DNA from: Zanthoxylum bungeanum
Taxonomy: Eukaryota; Streptophyta; Magnoliopsida; Sapindales; Rutaceae
Direction of reading: 5' to 3'
Assembly: GCA_019454045.1 (NCBI GenBank)
Contig: SKCR01032778.1
Location: forward strand, 62,001 to 126,000
DNA: 64,000 nucleotides
The translations under genes were made by a program, and so were the position numbers. Below are positions 43,425 through 53,694 of the stretch, piece after piece (the first letter of the stretch is position 1; each line of letters starts with the position of its first letter). The notes below the pieces were generated by a model, which was not told where the DNA came from, made no database searches, and saw only the letters and a list, made by a program, of their open reading frames with translations.

Positions 43425-44715
43425 AAACGAATCAACGAATTAAATTTGTATCGAATCTTAAATGAATCGAATTAAAAAGTGACGGATTCGTATTCGATTC
43501 GTTTATTAAACGAATCCTAATATCAGGATTCGTATTCGATTCGTTTATTAAACAAATCGAATATGAATATTCGTTTAGTCATGATATTTGTTGACGGTGG
43601 ATTTTGGTCTCGGGGTAATACGGGAATATCACATCCGAGGCAATCCTCCTCCAACTGTGAATTTGTTTGGTTATGCGGGAAACCAAAAGCAAACTTAGCG
43701 GAAAGCAAGAAAATACGCCAATCAGACGAGGTGATTTAACGTGGTTCGGTGGATTTTGAGATCCGACCTACGTCCACGGACAAGAACAGGGTGGTACTGT
43801 TTTATTACTCAAATTCACTCCTCGGGTCTCTTCTTTGCTCTTACAAATCGGAGCTTTATGATTCTAATCCCTCACTCTTGTGATGATTTTCAGATGTCTT
43901 TTACACATGCTCTACCCTCCTATTTATAATAATACAGAAATCAGACTCTTATTTGCATAAGAAATCCTATTTGGACTCAATCTTCTCTTCTTGTAGGGTT
44001 TCCTGATCCGGTACTGCATTCTTCTTCCGTACTCCCTTTTGGAATCTGACTCCTTCTCCTTGCGAGAGTATGATATCTTTCTTATCTTATCCATAAGAAT
44101 GGGGTGCTGTTTGAACACGGCCCGTCGTCTGGTCGGTATTAATGAGGTCGGCCATGACAATCTTTTATGCTGAGAGTGTTCCTGCCGACCTCTATAGTGC
44201 TCGGTCATCTGAACCAAAGTGGTCGGTCTTCACATGTTGTGGTCGGGTCGGCTACATGATCTCAACCAGACAGAGGATTTACCCTTTTGTCTTTGTCGTA
44301 TTGTCTTAAATGTTGTAGCGCCTGAAAACACCATCAACAATATTATTTAATAACATGATTACCATAATTGATTTACATTAATTCTTCATAAATATATACA
44401 TATGAAATATGTAATTAATATATTTACTAAAACTACATTATAAAATATTGAAAATATTATTTTTTCTATGGTAATCAACCATAATTTCGCGAATCTTAAT
44501 TGGAAAATAATAATAACTAGTAAAAGAAAATAATAAAATGAATCCTAAACGAATAAACAAATCAATGAGTTTAAATTCGTATTCGATTCGTTTAATAAAC
44601 GAATAGAATTAAATTGACCCATTTATTAAACAAATCCATTTTTTCAAACCCGTATTCATTTTAAAGCGAATCGAATAGAACGAATAAACGAATCATGACC
44701 CTAATTACCACCCCT
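43425..44715. mobile_element. CGAAT-rich DNA-transposon-like repeat
   Basis: The two sides (43425-43588 and 44340-44715) are rich in ATTCGATTCGTTTATTAAACGA, as also seen in short non-autonomous hAT-like repeats. The right end reads CATGACCCTAATTACCACCCC. It is split by a solo LTR, has no transposase, and I did not find an unambiguous TSD. Confidence 0.4.
43589..44339 (-). mobile_element. Solo LTR (751 bp) of the element D family
   Basis: Begins TGTTGACGGTGGATTTTGG and ends CACCATCAACA, like the LTRs of element D (46934 and 59237), with about 75-80% apparent likeness. ATATT is duplicated exactly on both sides (43584-43588 and 44340-44344). The orientation follows element D. The LTR has the D-type TTATTACTC and GTGGTCGGTC segments and a TATTTATAA box (complement TTATAAATA) near 43919. 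Confidence 0.9.
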
Positions 44716-45030
44716 ACAATTTATAGAGATCAAAATACTTATGAAAAATTTGATAGTATAAATTATTTTCCTATCAATAAAAAGTTAATTCATTTTTCAA
44801 AAAATAAAAAGGACTTACCAAATTCAAAACTATTTTAATTCATCAATGAAAAAGTTAAGTCATTTTTTAGAAAATGACTTACGGAATTAAAATTCTTAAG
44901 TTATTTTACAAATCCTTTTTTTGTCCAAATTTCAATAGCTCACTTCCGGGAATGACAAAATTCAAACTTGGATCCGAATCTGCAAAGATCCGGGAAAAAA
45001 ATAAGGACCTGGATGTGGATCTACTCAGTC
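44716..45030. repeat. R-block fragment and flank
   Basis: 44740-44890 resembles 37570-37700 (AATTATTTTCCTATCAATAA, AAAATGACTTACGGAATT). No gene seen. Confidence 0.45.
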
Positions 45031-45680
45031 TGGATCCATTATACATAGGCTGTATCCAAAAATCCAAAAAAAAAATAATAATCTTTTTTTAATAATATTT
45101 ATATAAAATTATTGACTCAAGTCCTAAAATTCCAGACCCTCGTGAATATCGATTCGGGAATACCAGAATCTAAAAAATACATATATTTTAATTTTTTTCA
45201 ATTATATTTGTATCAAATTATGGAATCAGGATCCAAAATTCCAAGCATGTATGGATTCGGATCCAGATATACCCGAACCGGATAGAGAAATCTAAAATTT
45301 TAAATCTTTTTTCAATTTTATTCTGAAAATATGAATTTTTTAATCTTTTTCAATTAAATTTATATAAAATTAATAAAATTATGAATCCAGTTCCCCGAAA
45401 TTCAGACTCGTTCGATCCAGATCCGAATATACCCGGATCGGATCTAAAAAATATATTTATAATATATTTTTCAATTATATTTGTATAAAATTAATAAAAT
45501 TTTGGCTAGTGTCCCTGAAACCATACCTATTTGGATACGGATCCGGGTATCTCCGGATCAGATCTAGAAATTCGATTTTTTCTATTATATTTATATAAGA
45601 TTAATAAAATTCTAGATTCGGATCTCGAAATTTCAAACCCCCGTATATCTAGTCTAGATTTCCTATCCAGGTCCGAATTT
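45030..45680. repeat. Degenerate tandem repeat, ~110-150 bp units
   Basis: Five imperfect units share TTTCAATTATATTTGTATAA, then AAATTAATAAAATT, and a GGATCCGGATATACCCGGA-like segment. Unit starts are near 45094, 45211, 45365, 45486 and 45597. The GGATCC/CCGGAT elements are themselves partly palindromic. Unstable spacing explains the variable period. The open frame 45531-45965 runs through it and lacks family motifs. Confidence 0.65.
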
Positions 45681-46350
45681 TTTTTGACTTGGTTATTTCT
45701 AAACTCGGGTTGTCCAAGTCTATGCAGATCCGTGTCTGAATATACTTGGGTCCTAGTCTGGAATTATTTTCTGAAGTCGGGCCTTTCATTTAGATTCCAG
45801 CTGAACCCACTTCCGGAAATACCCGTGTTCAAATCCATACGGGTCTTGAATTTCACAACCCGAATCCGAATTTTTTTTGTGGTTTTGGGTATTTTCATAC
45901 CTCAGTCTTCCAGGACAATGCGAATTCAGGTCGGACCCAGATCTTTTTGCTATCCCTACTTTTAATTACCATGAATTTTTTTGAAAAAAATATTTGACAC
46001 GCCAAACGCCAAACATCTGAAAACGCTTTTTGAAATTATTTTCATACCATAATCAAATACTGAAAAATATTTTTCTTTGCAAAAATAATTTTTATTGAAA
46101 ATATTTTACTTACGTAAATCATTTGGAGCTCAAGCCACCAGTGAAATAAGTTTATTTTTTAGCTCAACTCAAAATAGGTTCAATAATGGAGAAGAAAAAG
46201 ACGAACGGAGCTCAAAAAAATCTTCAACTGTTCAGAGAGAACGACTCGACTTTTTTATACTTGGTTGTCAAATAACATCCTAGTCTTTATGGACACGGCC
46301 AATGTAGATTAATTGTTCTTCTTTCATCTTTTTTGGTGCTTAACTCATGC
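45680..46350. other. Unassigned sequence
   Basis: Continues CCGAATC-type degenerate motifs to about 45960, then AT-rich DNA. No gene recognised. Confidence 0.4.
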
Positions 46351-46358
46351 CGTCTCAT

Positions 46359-46856
46359 CAAGGCCGGTTCTGAATTTTTGGGTGTCCGATATGAAAGCTC
46401 AAAATGTGCCATTTTTTTATTATGAAAATATATGTTTAAAAATATAATATTTAACGAGGGCTGAAATCCAGTCGAAGCTGGGTTGGCTAGGCCCTCACGC
46501 CCAAATTATATTACTTGAGAAAATATACAAATGGGAGACATAGTACCTAAACCCGATAATAAAAAATACAATCATATACAACAATTTCAAAGCTCCTTGA
46601 AATTTCAACATTTAAGAAATTATCTTCTAGCATTTTTTTAAGCAAAATAATCAATTATATCATCATACTCCAAGTCTTCAATCTCATCATTTTCAATGCA
46701 TAAGATTGCTAATCCATTTAGCAAATCTTGAGTCATAATAGTCCGCAAGTAAGATTTTAATAATTTCAATTTTGAAAAATTCTTTCAATTTTGATGCCCC
46801 TTAATTTTTGGGTCCTGGACAGTAGCCCTTGTGGCACTGTGCCGGGGCCGGCCCTG
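46359..46856 (-). mobile_element. Short hAT transposon derivative
   Basis: Terminal inverted repeats are CAAGGCCGGTTCTG (46359) and, on the minus strand from 46856, CAGGGCCGGCCCCGG. This is a hAT family terminus common in plants. The flanking eight bases are CGTCTCAT (46351-46358) and CGTCTCCC (46857-46864), a TSD with two mismatches. The element is 498 bp and holds only the last part of a transposase. Confidence 0.8.
46558..46800 (-). pseudogene. hAT transposase C-terminal remnant
   Basis: The minus-strand frame reads KNFSKLKLLKSYLRTIMTQD, LLNGLAILCIENDEIEDLEY and DDIIDYFA, then a stop. This corresponds to the end of the hAT dimerisation domain, in which plant transposases have K-S-x-L-R-S-T-M-x-Q-x-R-L-x-x-L-A. 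The DNA-binding and catalytic parts are absent, so it can encode no activity. Confidence 0.78.
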
Positions 46857-46933
46857 CGTCTCCCAATGATGGGGGATAAAATGGATGTGTTTTGCCTTAC
46901 ACGTGGCAACCCTTAGATAGTGCAGATGCAGCA

Positions 46934-47772
46934 TGTTGACGGCTGATTTTGGCCTCAAGGGCAATAAGGGTTTTTTACCCCCGAGACAATCCTCCCTCAA
47001 TAGTGAATTTGTTTGGTTATGGGGGACCAAAAGCAAATTTAGCAGAAGATAGATAAATACGCCAATCGACAAGGAGTTTTAACGTGGTTCGGCAGATCTT
47101 GGTCCGACCTACGTCCACAGGCACAAAAAGAATGATACTTTTATTACTGAGATATGATTCTCTGATATCTCTTGTGTTTACAAGTCTGATCGTAATGATC
47201 TTGATGATGATTCTTAATGCTCTCCCCTTGTTTTCTTCCCTTGTTCCTTCTTGCTCTTTTTTTTTTATGCACACTCTACCCTTCTATTTATAATAGTGTA
47301 GAAATCAGATTCATTCTCCTATAAGAATTTCCTAGTTGAAACTATTCCATTTTCCCATAAGGATTCCTAATCAAAACTATTCCCTTTTCCCATAAGGAGT
47401 CCTAATCAAAACTATCTTTACTTTCTTTATCCTACTAGGACTCTGTCTCACCAGTTTTCCCCATGAAAATAGGATAACTTGTCGTCTTATCCGCAAGAAT
47501 AGGGTGTCATCTTCTGGAGCATATCTCGCTATCTGGTCGGTCTTCATGAGGTCGGTCATGATGGTCCTTTGAATTGAGAATGCTTCCGCCGATCTGATAA
47601 TGCTCGGTCATCTGAACCGAAGTGGTCGGTCACCTACCATTAAGTGCTCGACCCTCACTTATGTGGTCGGTCATGATGGTCATTTTTAATGATTTTGACC
47701 AAGGAGGAAATTTACCCTTTTACCCCTGCCGTGCTGCTTAGATATCATAGTGCCTAAAAAACACCATCAACA
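46934..47772 (-). mobile_element. 3' LTR of element D (839 bp)
   Basis: Plus-strand view starts TGTTGACGGCTGATTTTGGC and ends CACCATCAACA. The minus-strand TTATAAATAG near 47285 is TATA-like. GTCGGTC-rich segments lie between 47535 and 47680. It matches 59237-60073. Confidence 0.92.
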
Positions 47773-48180
47773 TCTATCCCCTAGTTCTTGGTAACAACGA
47801 GTTTGTGAGTTGATGCCGGGAACTATAAAAAAGATGGTGTGCTGATCGCCTTGCTGGTGGTCGCTCCAGAAATCACAGAGAAATTGCCTTCGCCATCAAC
47901 TAAGTCTTCTGTTTCTATCTTCATATCATCGGTTATTGGAGATGCTAACCATATTCAGAATGATTCTCCACCTCAAAGCAAATTGCTTACTTGGATCGTC
48001 CCATCAGGAGATGAAGTTCCTCTTGTTGTCCAAACAAAAAATGACTCCTCCTCTGTAATATATGTACCAGAGATTTGGAGGTCCTGACCCGTGACTGGTC
48101 CAATCTCGATTATGAGTAGAAAATTTTGCCTCTAAGCTAACGATGATGTGCTCGGTGGCATGTGATCCTGTCTTGAGCTG
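47773..48180 (-). other. Element D interior next to the 3' LTR
   Basis: Begins (minus) with a purine-rich CTAGGGGATAGA just before the LTR, the likely polypurine tract. The remaining 400 bases have an 82-codon plus-strand open frame (47839-48087) that runs against the element and shows no family motif. I treat it as non-coding. Confidence 0.5.
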
Positions 48181-48912
48181 TGAGAGATGCTCGGACCTGT
48201 GGGAATGTTACGTCCCCAGTCCGAAGGACTGACTCGGTGGGACGCAACCCGACATCGAATGAATTTGGACCTGGGGGAATGTTACGTCTCCAGTCAGAAG
48301 GGCTGATTCGGTGGGACGTAACCCGACCCCGAATGAAGAGAGACACTTGGACCTGGGGGAATATTACGTCCTCAGTCCGAAGGGCTGATTCGGTGGGACG
48401 TACCCCGACCCCGAGCTGAGAAAGGCACTTGGACCTGGGGGAATGTTACGTCCCAGTCCAAAGGGCTGATTCGGTGGGACGTAACCCGACCCCGAATGAA
48501 GAGAGGCACTTGGAACTGTGGGAATGTTACGTCCCCAGTCCGAAGGGCTGATTCGGTGGGACGTAACCCGACCCCGAATGAAGAGAGGCACTTGGACCTA
48601 GGGGAATGTTACGTCCCCAGTCCGAAGGGCTGACTCGGTGGGACGTACCCCGACCCCGAGCTGAGAAAGACACTTGGACCTGGGGGAATGTTACGTCCCC
48701 AGTCCAAAGGGCTGACTCGGTGGGACGTACCCCGACCCCGAGCTGAGAAAGTCACTTGGACCTGGGGGAATGTTACGTCCCCAGTCCAAAGGGCTGACTC
48801 GGTGGGACGTACCCCGACCCCGAGCTGAGAAAGACATTTGGACCTGGGGGAATGTTACGTCCCCAGTCCAAAGGGCTGACTCGGTGGGACGTAACACGAC
48901 CCCGAGTCGAAT
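48180..48912 (-). repeat. Minisatellite, about 82 bp x 9 (element D)
   Basis: Units share CTTGGACCTGGGGGAATGTT, ACGTCCCCAGTCCGAAGGGC and TCGGTGGGACGTAACCCGAC. Unit starts near 48193, 48265, 48346, 48429, 48509, 48591, 48674, 48756 and 48838 give a period of 72-84. One diverged unit lies on the far side of element C at about 57640-57720, so the array or its source is part of D's interior. Open frames on both strands through it reflect the period. Confidence 0.92.
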
Positions 48913-49060
48913 AACTAAGTGGCCTTCGCGGAACGAAATTCAGCCCCGAGCCAAATAATCAAGTGGCCTCAGCGGAACGAATCCAGCCCTGAGCCGATTA
49001 ATTAAGTGGCCTCGGCGGAAGGAATCCAGCCCCGAGTCGATTAATCAGGTGGGACTTATT
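48896..49060 (-). repeat. Minisatellite, about 43-50 bp x 4 (element D)
   Basis: Units like CGAGCCGATTAATTAAGTGG followed by CCTCGGCGGAACGAATCCAG CCC-type sequence begin near 48902, 48946, 48991 and 49034. A further copy (GCCTCGGCGGAACGAACTCC) is at 57730-57760, right of element C. Confidence 0.8.
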
Positions 49061-49555
49061 CAGAAGGGAAGTGAATCAACCTTTTGAAGCCCTACTGAGT
49101 CCGGCACGGGTGTCCCCCTACCAGACCAGCGGAAAACGAAAACAAAACTCTGAAAAATAAAATTAAAGGGCGGGGGCGACTTAGCGCTTGTCCCAAAATC
49201 AAACTTTTTACAAATGTAAACAACAGCACGGATGCCTCAAAACAGCGTCATGTCCGAGGCCCCCAAAACACAATTCTGAATCTTTCAATTCAGTGTCCCG
49301 ACGAACCAGGATTTGGATCAGTTGAGCGTTTAAATGGTAAAGGCACATCCTCTATACGCCAGGTCACTGTGGAGCCTGTGTATTACACGAGGGCTCCTCC
49401 TTACCGCGCTGGAGCAGGCACATGCTACAGGGGCACAATGCATCCCCATGATGCGCCTCTCTTGGATCCAAATGATGAATGGATCAAAGAGTGTTCGGGA
49501 CACTAAGGGCACATCCCTCCTTAGGTCCGATATCACTGGAGCTAGCAATCGTCAC
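49061..49555 (-). other. Element D interior, unassigned
   Basis: GC-richer, non-coding DNA with a 92-codon plus open frame (49334-49612) and a minus one (49330-49548). Neither has a family motif. It ends at the duplicated GGGGG of element C's target. The site recurs as GCCACGGGGGTATCATCCC at 57551. Confidence 0.5.
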
Positions 49556-49560
49556 GGGGG

Positions 49561-51400
49561 TGACCGGCGTAAACACACACGTATAACGCAAGCGCACGTA
49601 TCGTTCAAGTAGTATAAAAATATCGATCCCACGAGGACTTAATTCCTACTATTGTTATTAATTGTTGATACTATTTATTTACAAATATCTAATTGAGGGA
49701 GAATGGAATTGATTGCTTGAATGATTTGATTTGTAGATTTGCTAAATAAATAAAAATAAAAAGACAAAAGAAAATTCTAAGGAAAATAAAAGACTCAAAG
49801 ATCTAGGGTTGTTAATCTTTCTAATATCAATTAAAAGATGAAGTAGTTAAATCATAGTTGGGTAATTATTGAATTATTAATCTGGAACACTAAATTATGT
49901 AAAAGCCTCTTTCGAATGATCATTTACAAATACCTAGTATAATTCAATTGAACCATATGTCTATGTCAATTAAATTACCTAGATTCATTAAGGTTAAGTT
50001 CCAATTATGACTACCCCCGCCCGACAGGTATATGTCTATCCTGTAAGGAAATCTATTAAATGGTTATTTATCCTTAAGGAAGATCGTGGGTTGTTGAGTA
50101 TAATGTCTTTAAACTTAAAATCCCTATGTCTAGTTCATTTTAAGTTTTATCTAATCAATTTTATTAGTGATCAGTTAATAAAAAGGCATTAAGGTTATGA
50201 CTCAACAAATAATTCTTTTAGTTACCAAAACTATAATCTAACCCTTTTAAAATCGGTGATATTAGATTTTATCACAACCCTAGAAAACTAACTTAGTTAT
50301 AACACATAATTAGGACAAGTAAAAAGACATAAAAATTACTAAAAAGTAAATGCAGAAAAATAAATAAAATGATAAGGTAAAAGGAATTAACTTCTACTAT
50401 TTACTATTTAGATATCTCCCATAAAATAATAATATATTAACTTGTGATATTTTAAACCAACCGTCCAGAATGGCGGTATCCTGATTAAGTCAAATTCAAA
50501 TATACCAGCCATAAGGCGGAACAGAAATATAAACTTAAACCAACCGTCCAGTGTGGCGGTATCCTCATTAAGTCAGGTTAACCAGATTAAATTAAATAAC
50601 CAACCGTCCGGAATGGCGGTATCCTTTATTAATCTGATTTTAAATAGTTGATATATCATATTTTAAGGGAGATTAATCTAAAAAGCAATAGTAAAAGAAT
50701 TACCTTATTACCTCAGCATGAGAGAGGTTACCCCCTCATGGATGGATAGAATTACTACTACAAAGCGTAAATAAAACTGAATAAAAGAAGCAAATAAGAA
50801 GAACTCTCTTTTATTTATAAGGATTTCAGAGGAAGAGGTACATTTGAAACTAAAAATTCGAAATCTATTTATAGGCAAAAAAATCTAATTTTTTATATTA
50901 TTTTTTGATTTTTGAATTTTTTATTATTTTTCTGATTTTTATTATTTTATTATTATTATTTCTTGAATCGCTGAAATTCGACACGTGGCGTGTGGTGTGC
51001 TAAAAAAGACGGCTCGTTGAATCTTTGACACGTGGCAGACGCCCAAAATTAGCAAAATACCCTTTGCGTCGGGACGTCCAAAATTACCAAAATACCCCTT
51101 TTGCCAAATTTCACAGTTTTGCTCCAAATCACCTCCAGAATGTCTTGAAATTTTATTTCGGTGTCGGGACAATTACCAAAATACCCTTTTGTGTCGGGAC
51201 GTCCAAAATTACCAAAATACCCTTTTTGCCAAATTTCACCAAATTTCACAGTTTTGCTCCAAATCACCTCCAGAATGTCATGAAACTTTATTTATCTACA
51301 AAATAACACAAAACACATCAAAATATTCACAAAACTCAAGAAACTATACAAAATATTAAGTTAAATGAGTGGGAAATAGTGATACATTTATCACTCATCA
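49561..51400 (-). mobile_element. 3' LTR of element C (1840 bp)
   Basis: Plus view: TGACCGGCGTAAACACACAC to TTTATCACTCATCA. The TATA-like CCTATAAATAG (minus) is near 50870. It has three copies of an ACCAACCGTCC...GGCGGTATCC unit (50457-50637) and a duplicated TTGCCAAATTTCACAGTTTT segment (51108-51255). Open frames at 51025-51306 are translations of that duplication. Confidence 0.92.
50457..50640 (-). repeat. CCGTCC/GGCGG triplicate in element C LTR
   Basis: ACCAACCGTCCAGAATGGCGGTATCC and two close relatives at 50457, 50537 and 50602, with an intermediate ACCAGCCATAAGGCGG half unit at 50503. They repeat in the other LTR at 56475-56655. Confidence 0.8.
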
Positions 51401-51412
51401 CACCCCCAAACC
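51401..51412 (-). other. Polypurine tract of element C
   Basis: On the minus strand GGTTTGGGGGTG abuts the LTR start, like the A/B tract. Confidence 0.8.
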
Positions 51413-51474
51413 TAATATTTTGCTAGTCCTCGAGCAAAATACAAAATAAAATAACATAATAAAATTTAACTAAG

Positions 51475-51605
51475 CCACTTTCGTAGGGATCACGATTGCA
51501 TTTAGCATATGCAACAAGCCTTTAAACCCCTAGGTGTCCCTAGTGGACGAGTTGTAGTCTCGTGAAGGTTTACAGCAATGATACCCACAAACATTTTATA
51601 AAAGT
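51475..51605 (-). other. Conserved hairpin block (C)
   Basis: The same block as in A and B. CTAGG (51530-51534) and CCTAG (51539-51543) surround TGTC, and ACGAG (51547-51551) and CTCGT (51559-51563) surround a 7-base loop. GATCACGATTGCATTTAGC and CAACAAGCCTTTAAACC are also retained, even though C's LTR is unrelated to A's over most of its length. Confidence 0.65.
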
Positions 51606-53042
51606 AAAAAGGAAGTGAAACTAATGCATACAAAAGCAAAAAGACAAGAGAAAAGAGAATAAAGAAGTCAGTGACTCATTTAGATGAAACTTCTACTCCA
51701 AGTTTAGTAGTTGTTTTGTTTCATTCTAAATTACTAAATAAGTAAATTCTCCGATTATTTTTACCATTCTTCATATACACAGCCAACAAAATATTAAACA
51801 ACTCATTTTTGCCCACAACGGTTATAAGTGCAGTTGATAAGAGAGTAATATTTTTGTCCTAAAGTTTTATCAGATTTCACATCTTTTGTAGTAATGGAAT
51901 AAATTTTCTGATTTTTCTGATTTTTTTCTTTGATTTTTTTTCTTTTTTCTATTTTTTATTTATATACAATATCTTCCATCTATGTAGCGAGCTTTAGGTC
52001 GGTGACTCCCAAACCAGTTGGCTTTAGGGCATCAGGTGTTAAGACACCCCTAAGGACTTAATTACTCAGACTTCAGATATATATACATATATATAAATTT
52101 ATTTTCTATCATCTTTTTGATCCATGTAATGAGCTTTGGGCCAATGACTCCCAAACCAGTTGGTTTTAGGGCACTAGGTATTAAAATACCCTTACAGACT
52201 TAATAACTCGGATCTCAGATGTTTTTTTTTTTTTTTTTATTCCATCACTATTTTTTTAGATGCTTCTCCAATTAAACTAGAGTACTGGATATTACAAACT
52301 TTTCAATTTTAGCTCATGTCTGTATGTTACCATGTATGTTGATAATATCTGCCAACTAAGTATATAAAGATCCATTTTAGTCAGTTTTATGGAGAATTTA
52401 CAGATTTAATAATTCAAAAGTGAATAAACAAAAATTAACTTGTTTTGAATTAGGTTTGAAATACGTCTCAGGAGTGGGAATTCCTTACACAGCTATTTCT
52501 TACCAATTTCATCTTTTTAGTCAACATAACAACAAAACATTTTTACTGGTCATATAATTATAATTTACAATTTTTTTTTTAAGAGTTTAATCAAAGGCTC
52601 AGTTTATGGTGTGTGACTAACTGTCGAATGGACTTCCCGTTGTAGATTCCCCAGAGGAAGGTGGAGCGAGGCTCACTTAAATACCCAAGCCCCTTAGGCT
52701 CTTATCGCTTGTTGTCAGGAATAAACAACGAGTCCTCCAAACTAGTCTGTCACAACACGCTACAAGTGAATGATTATCTAGGTGCCTCCACAGCTTTTCC
52801 TTATAAAAAGGTAGTGAGTGAAGGAAGACACAAAACCATCACCTAGCTTAAATATGCCCTTTGTTTTTATTAATTTTTTAATTTTTTGAAAAATTTTGGA
52901 CTAAAAATAAAAACACAATACAAACAAGTACTATTAACTATACCTCACCCCCAAACCTAAATGAGACATTGTCCCCAATGTCTTAAACAGTAGAAGAAGA
53001 GTTTAGAAAATCGTACCTGGTTAGCTGAAATTCTACAGGAAA
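51606..53042 (-). other. Element C 3' interior, non-coding
   Basis: Mostly AT-rich with a duplicated segment (TCCCAAACCAGTTGGCTTTA at 52007 and its variant at 52150). TCACCCCCAAACCTAAATGA at 52945 is the complement of an internal polypurine-like tract, followed by GACATTGTCCCCAATGTC. A plus-strand open frame at 52661-52846 has no family motif. Confidence 0.55.
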
Positions 53043-53694
53043 TTAAAGGTTAAGATCCAGATTTATTCGACGCTTCTTACCACGATCGTCCTCGGACCAT
53101 TTTATCTTTGAAATGATAGGGTCAACTTGTGGTTCAAAGGCTACGAGTTGGTCAATTAGATCCGGTGCAGTTCTGGCAGTAAAGATGAGTTCTTTCATAG
53201 GCTTTGACACGAACCCATTTCTTCGAGCATCATCAAGAAACACACAAAGAAAATCATAAAACCCATCAACGTTGAGCAATCCAAGTGGTTTCTGGTGTAT
53301 GTTCAGGTTCGCCCAAGATAGTACTATAAAAATTTCCTCCAATGTACCCAAGCCACCTGGCAAAGCAATAAAAGCATCAGAACGGTTAATCATTCTACCA
53401 GTCGTTCAGACATACCTGGCACGATCAGTTCCTCTCCGTTTGATGATCCAATAAGATTCGCCTCTGCCAAGGTTTTGGGATGATTCCCAAAACATGACTG
53501 CATCCTTCTTGTACGGCTTTTGAAACGATCCCCATTAGTCCAAGATTGCCTCCGCCATATATTAGGTGCATATTCCTTGCTGCTAAGACTCGACCCAATT
53601 CCTGTGCTGCTTCTATGTATTGTGGTTTAGTACCAACAGTACTACCGCAAAACACACAGATGTTCTCAACTCGTCTTCTTGAAGTGGCTTCCAT
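53043..53694 (-). pseudogene. LOG-like cytokinin phosphoribohydrolase gene (captured, two frameshifts)
   Basis: The family (LOG/LOG-like, TIGR00730, formerly mislabelled lysine decarboxylase) releases active cytokinin bases from their riboside 5'-monophosphates in the cytosol. The ATG is at 53694 (minus). The first open part (53694 to about 53476) reads VENICVFCGSTVGTKPQYIE, then AAQELGRVLAARNMHLIYGG, GNLGLMGIVSKAVQEGCSHV and LGIIPK. The last part (53393-53043) begins INRSDAFIALPGGLGTLEEI, with the family's PGGxGTxxE signature, then KPLGLLNVDGFYDFL and a C-terminal RRINLDLNL. Two single-base losses, in A runs at about 53473-53476 and 53393-53396, put the middle in a third frame. Apart from these, about 217 codons are present, the usual full length. 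No introns are present, although plant LOG genes typically have several, so a cDNA-derived copy is likely. It lies in element C, same strand, after gag. Confidence 0.88.

Noticed and set aside
45531..45965. 144-codon open frame
   Set aside because: It crosses the degenerate tandem repeat and has low-complexity composition; no domain is seen.
48137..48958. Several 60-80-codon open frames on both strands with repeated PPNQPFGL-type text
   Set aside because: They are translations of the 82-bp minisatellite, whose period keeps frames open.
51025..51306. Open frames with a repeated KFHSFAPNHLQN segment (also at 57044-57379)
   Set aside because: They arise from a duplicated segment within the LTRs of element C. 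Both strands are open, and no protein family fits.
53043..53060. C-terminal LDLNL as an EAR-type repression motif in the LOG-like product
   Set aside because: The pattern LxLxL is short, and this family is enzymatic. Similar hydrophobic tails occur by chance, and the gene is broken.
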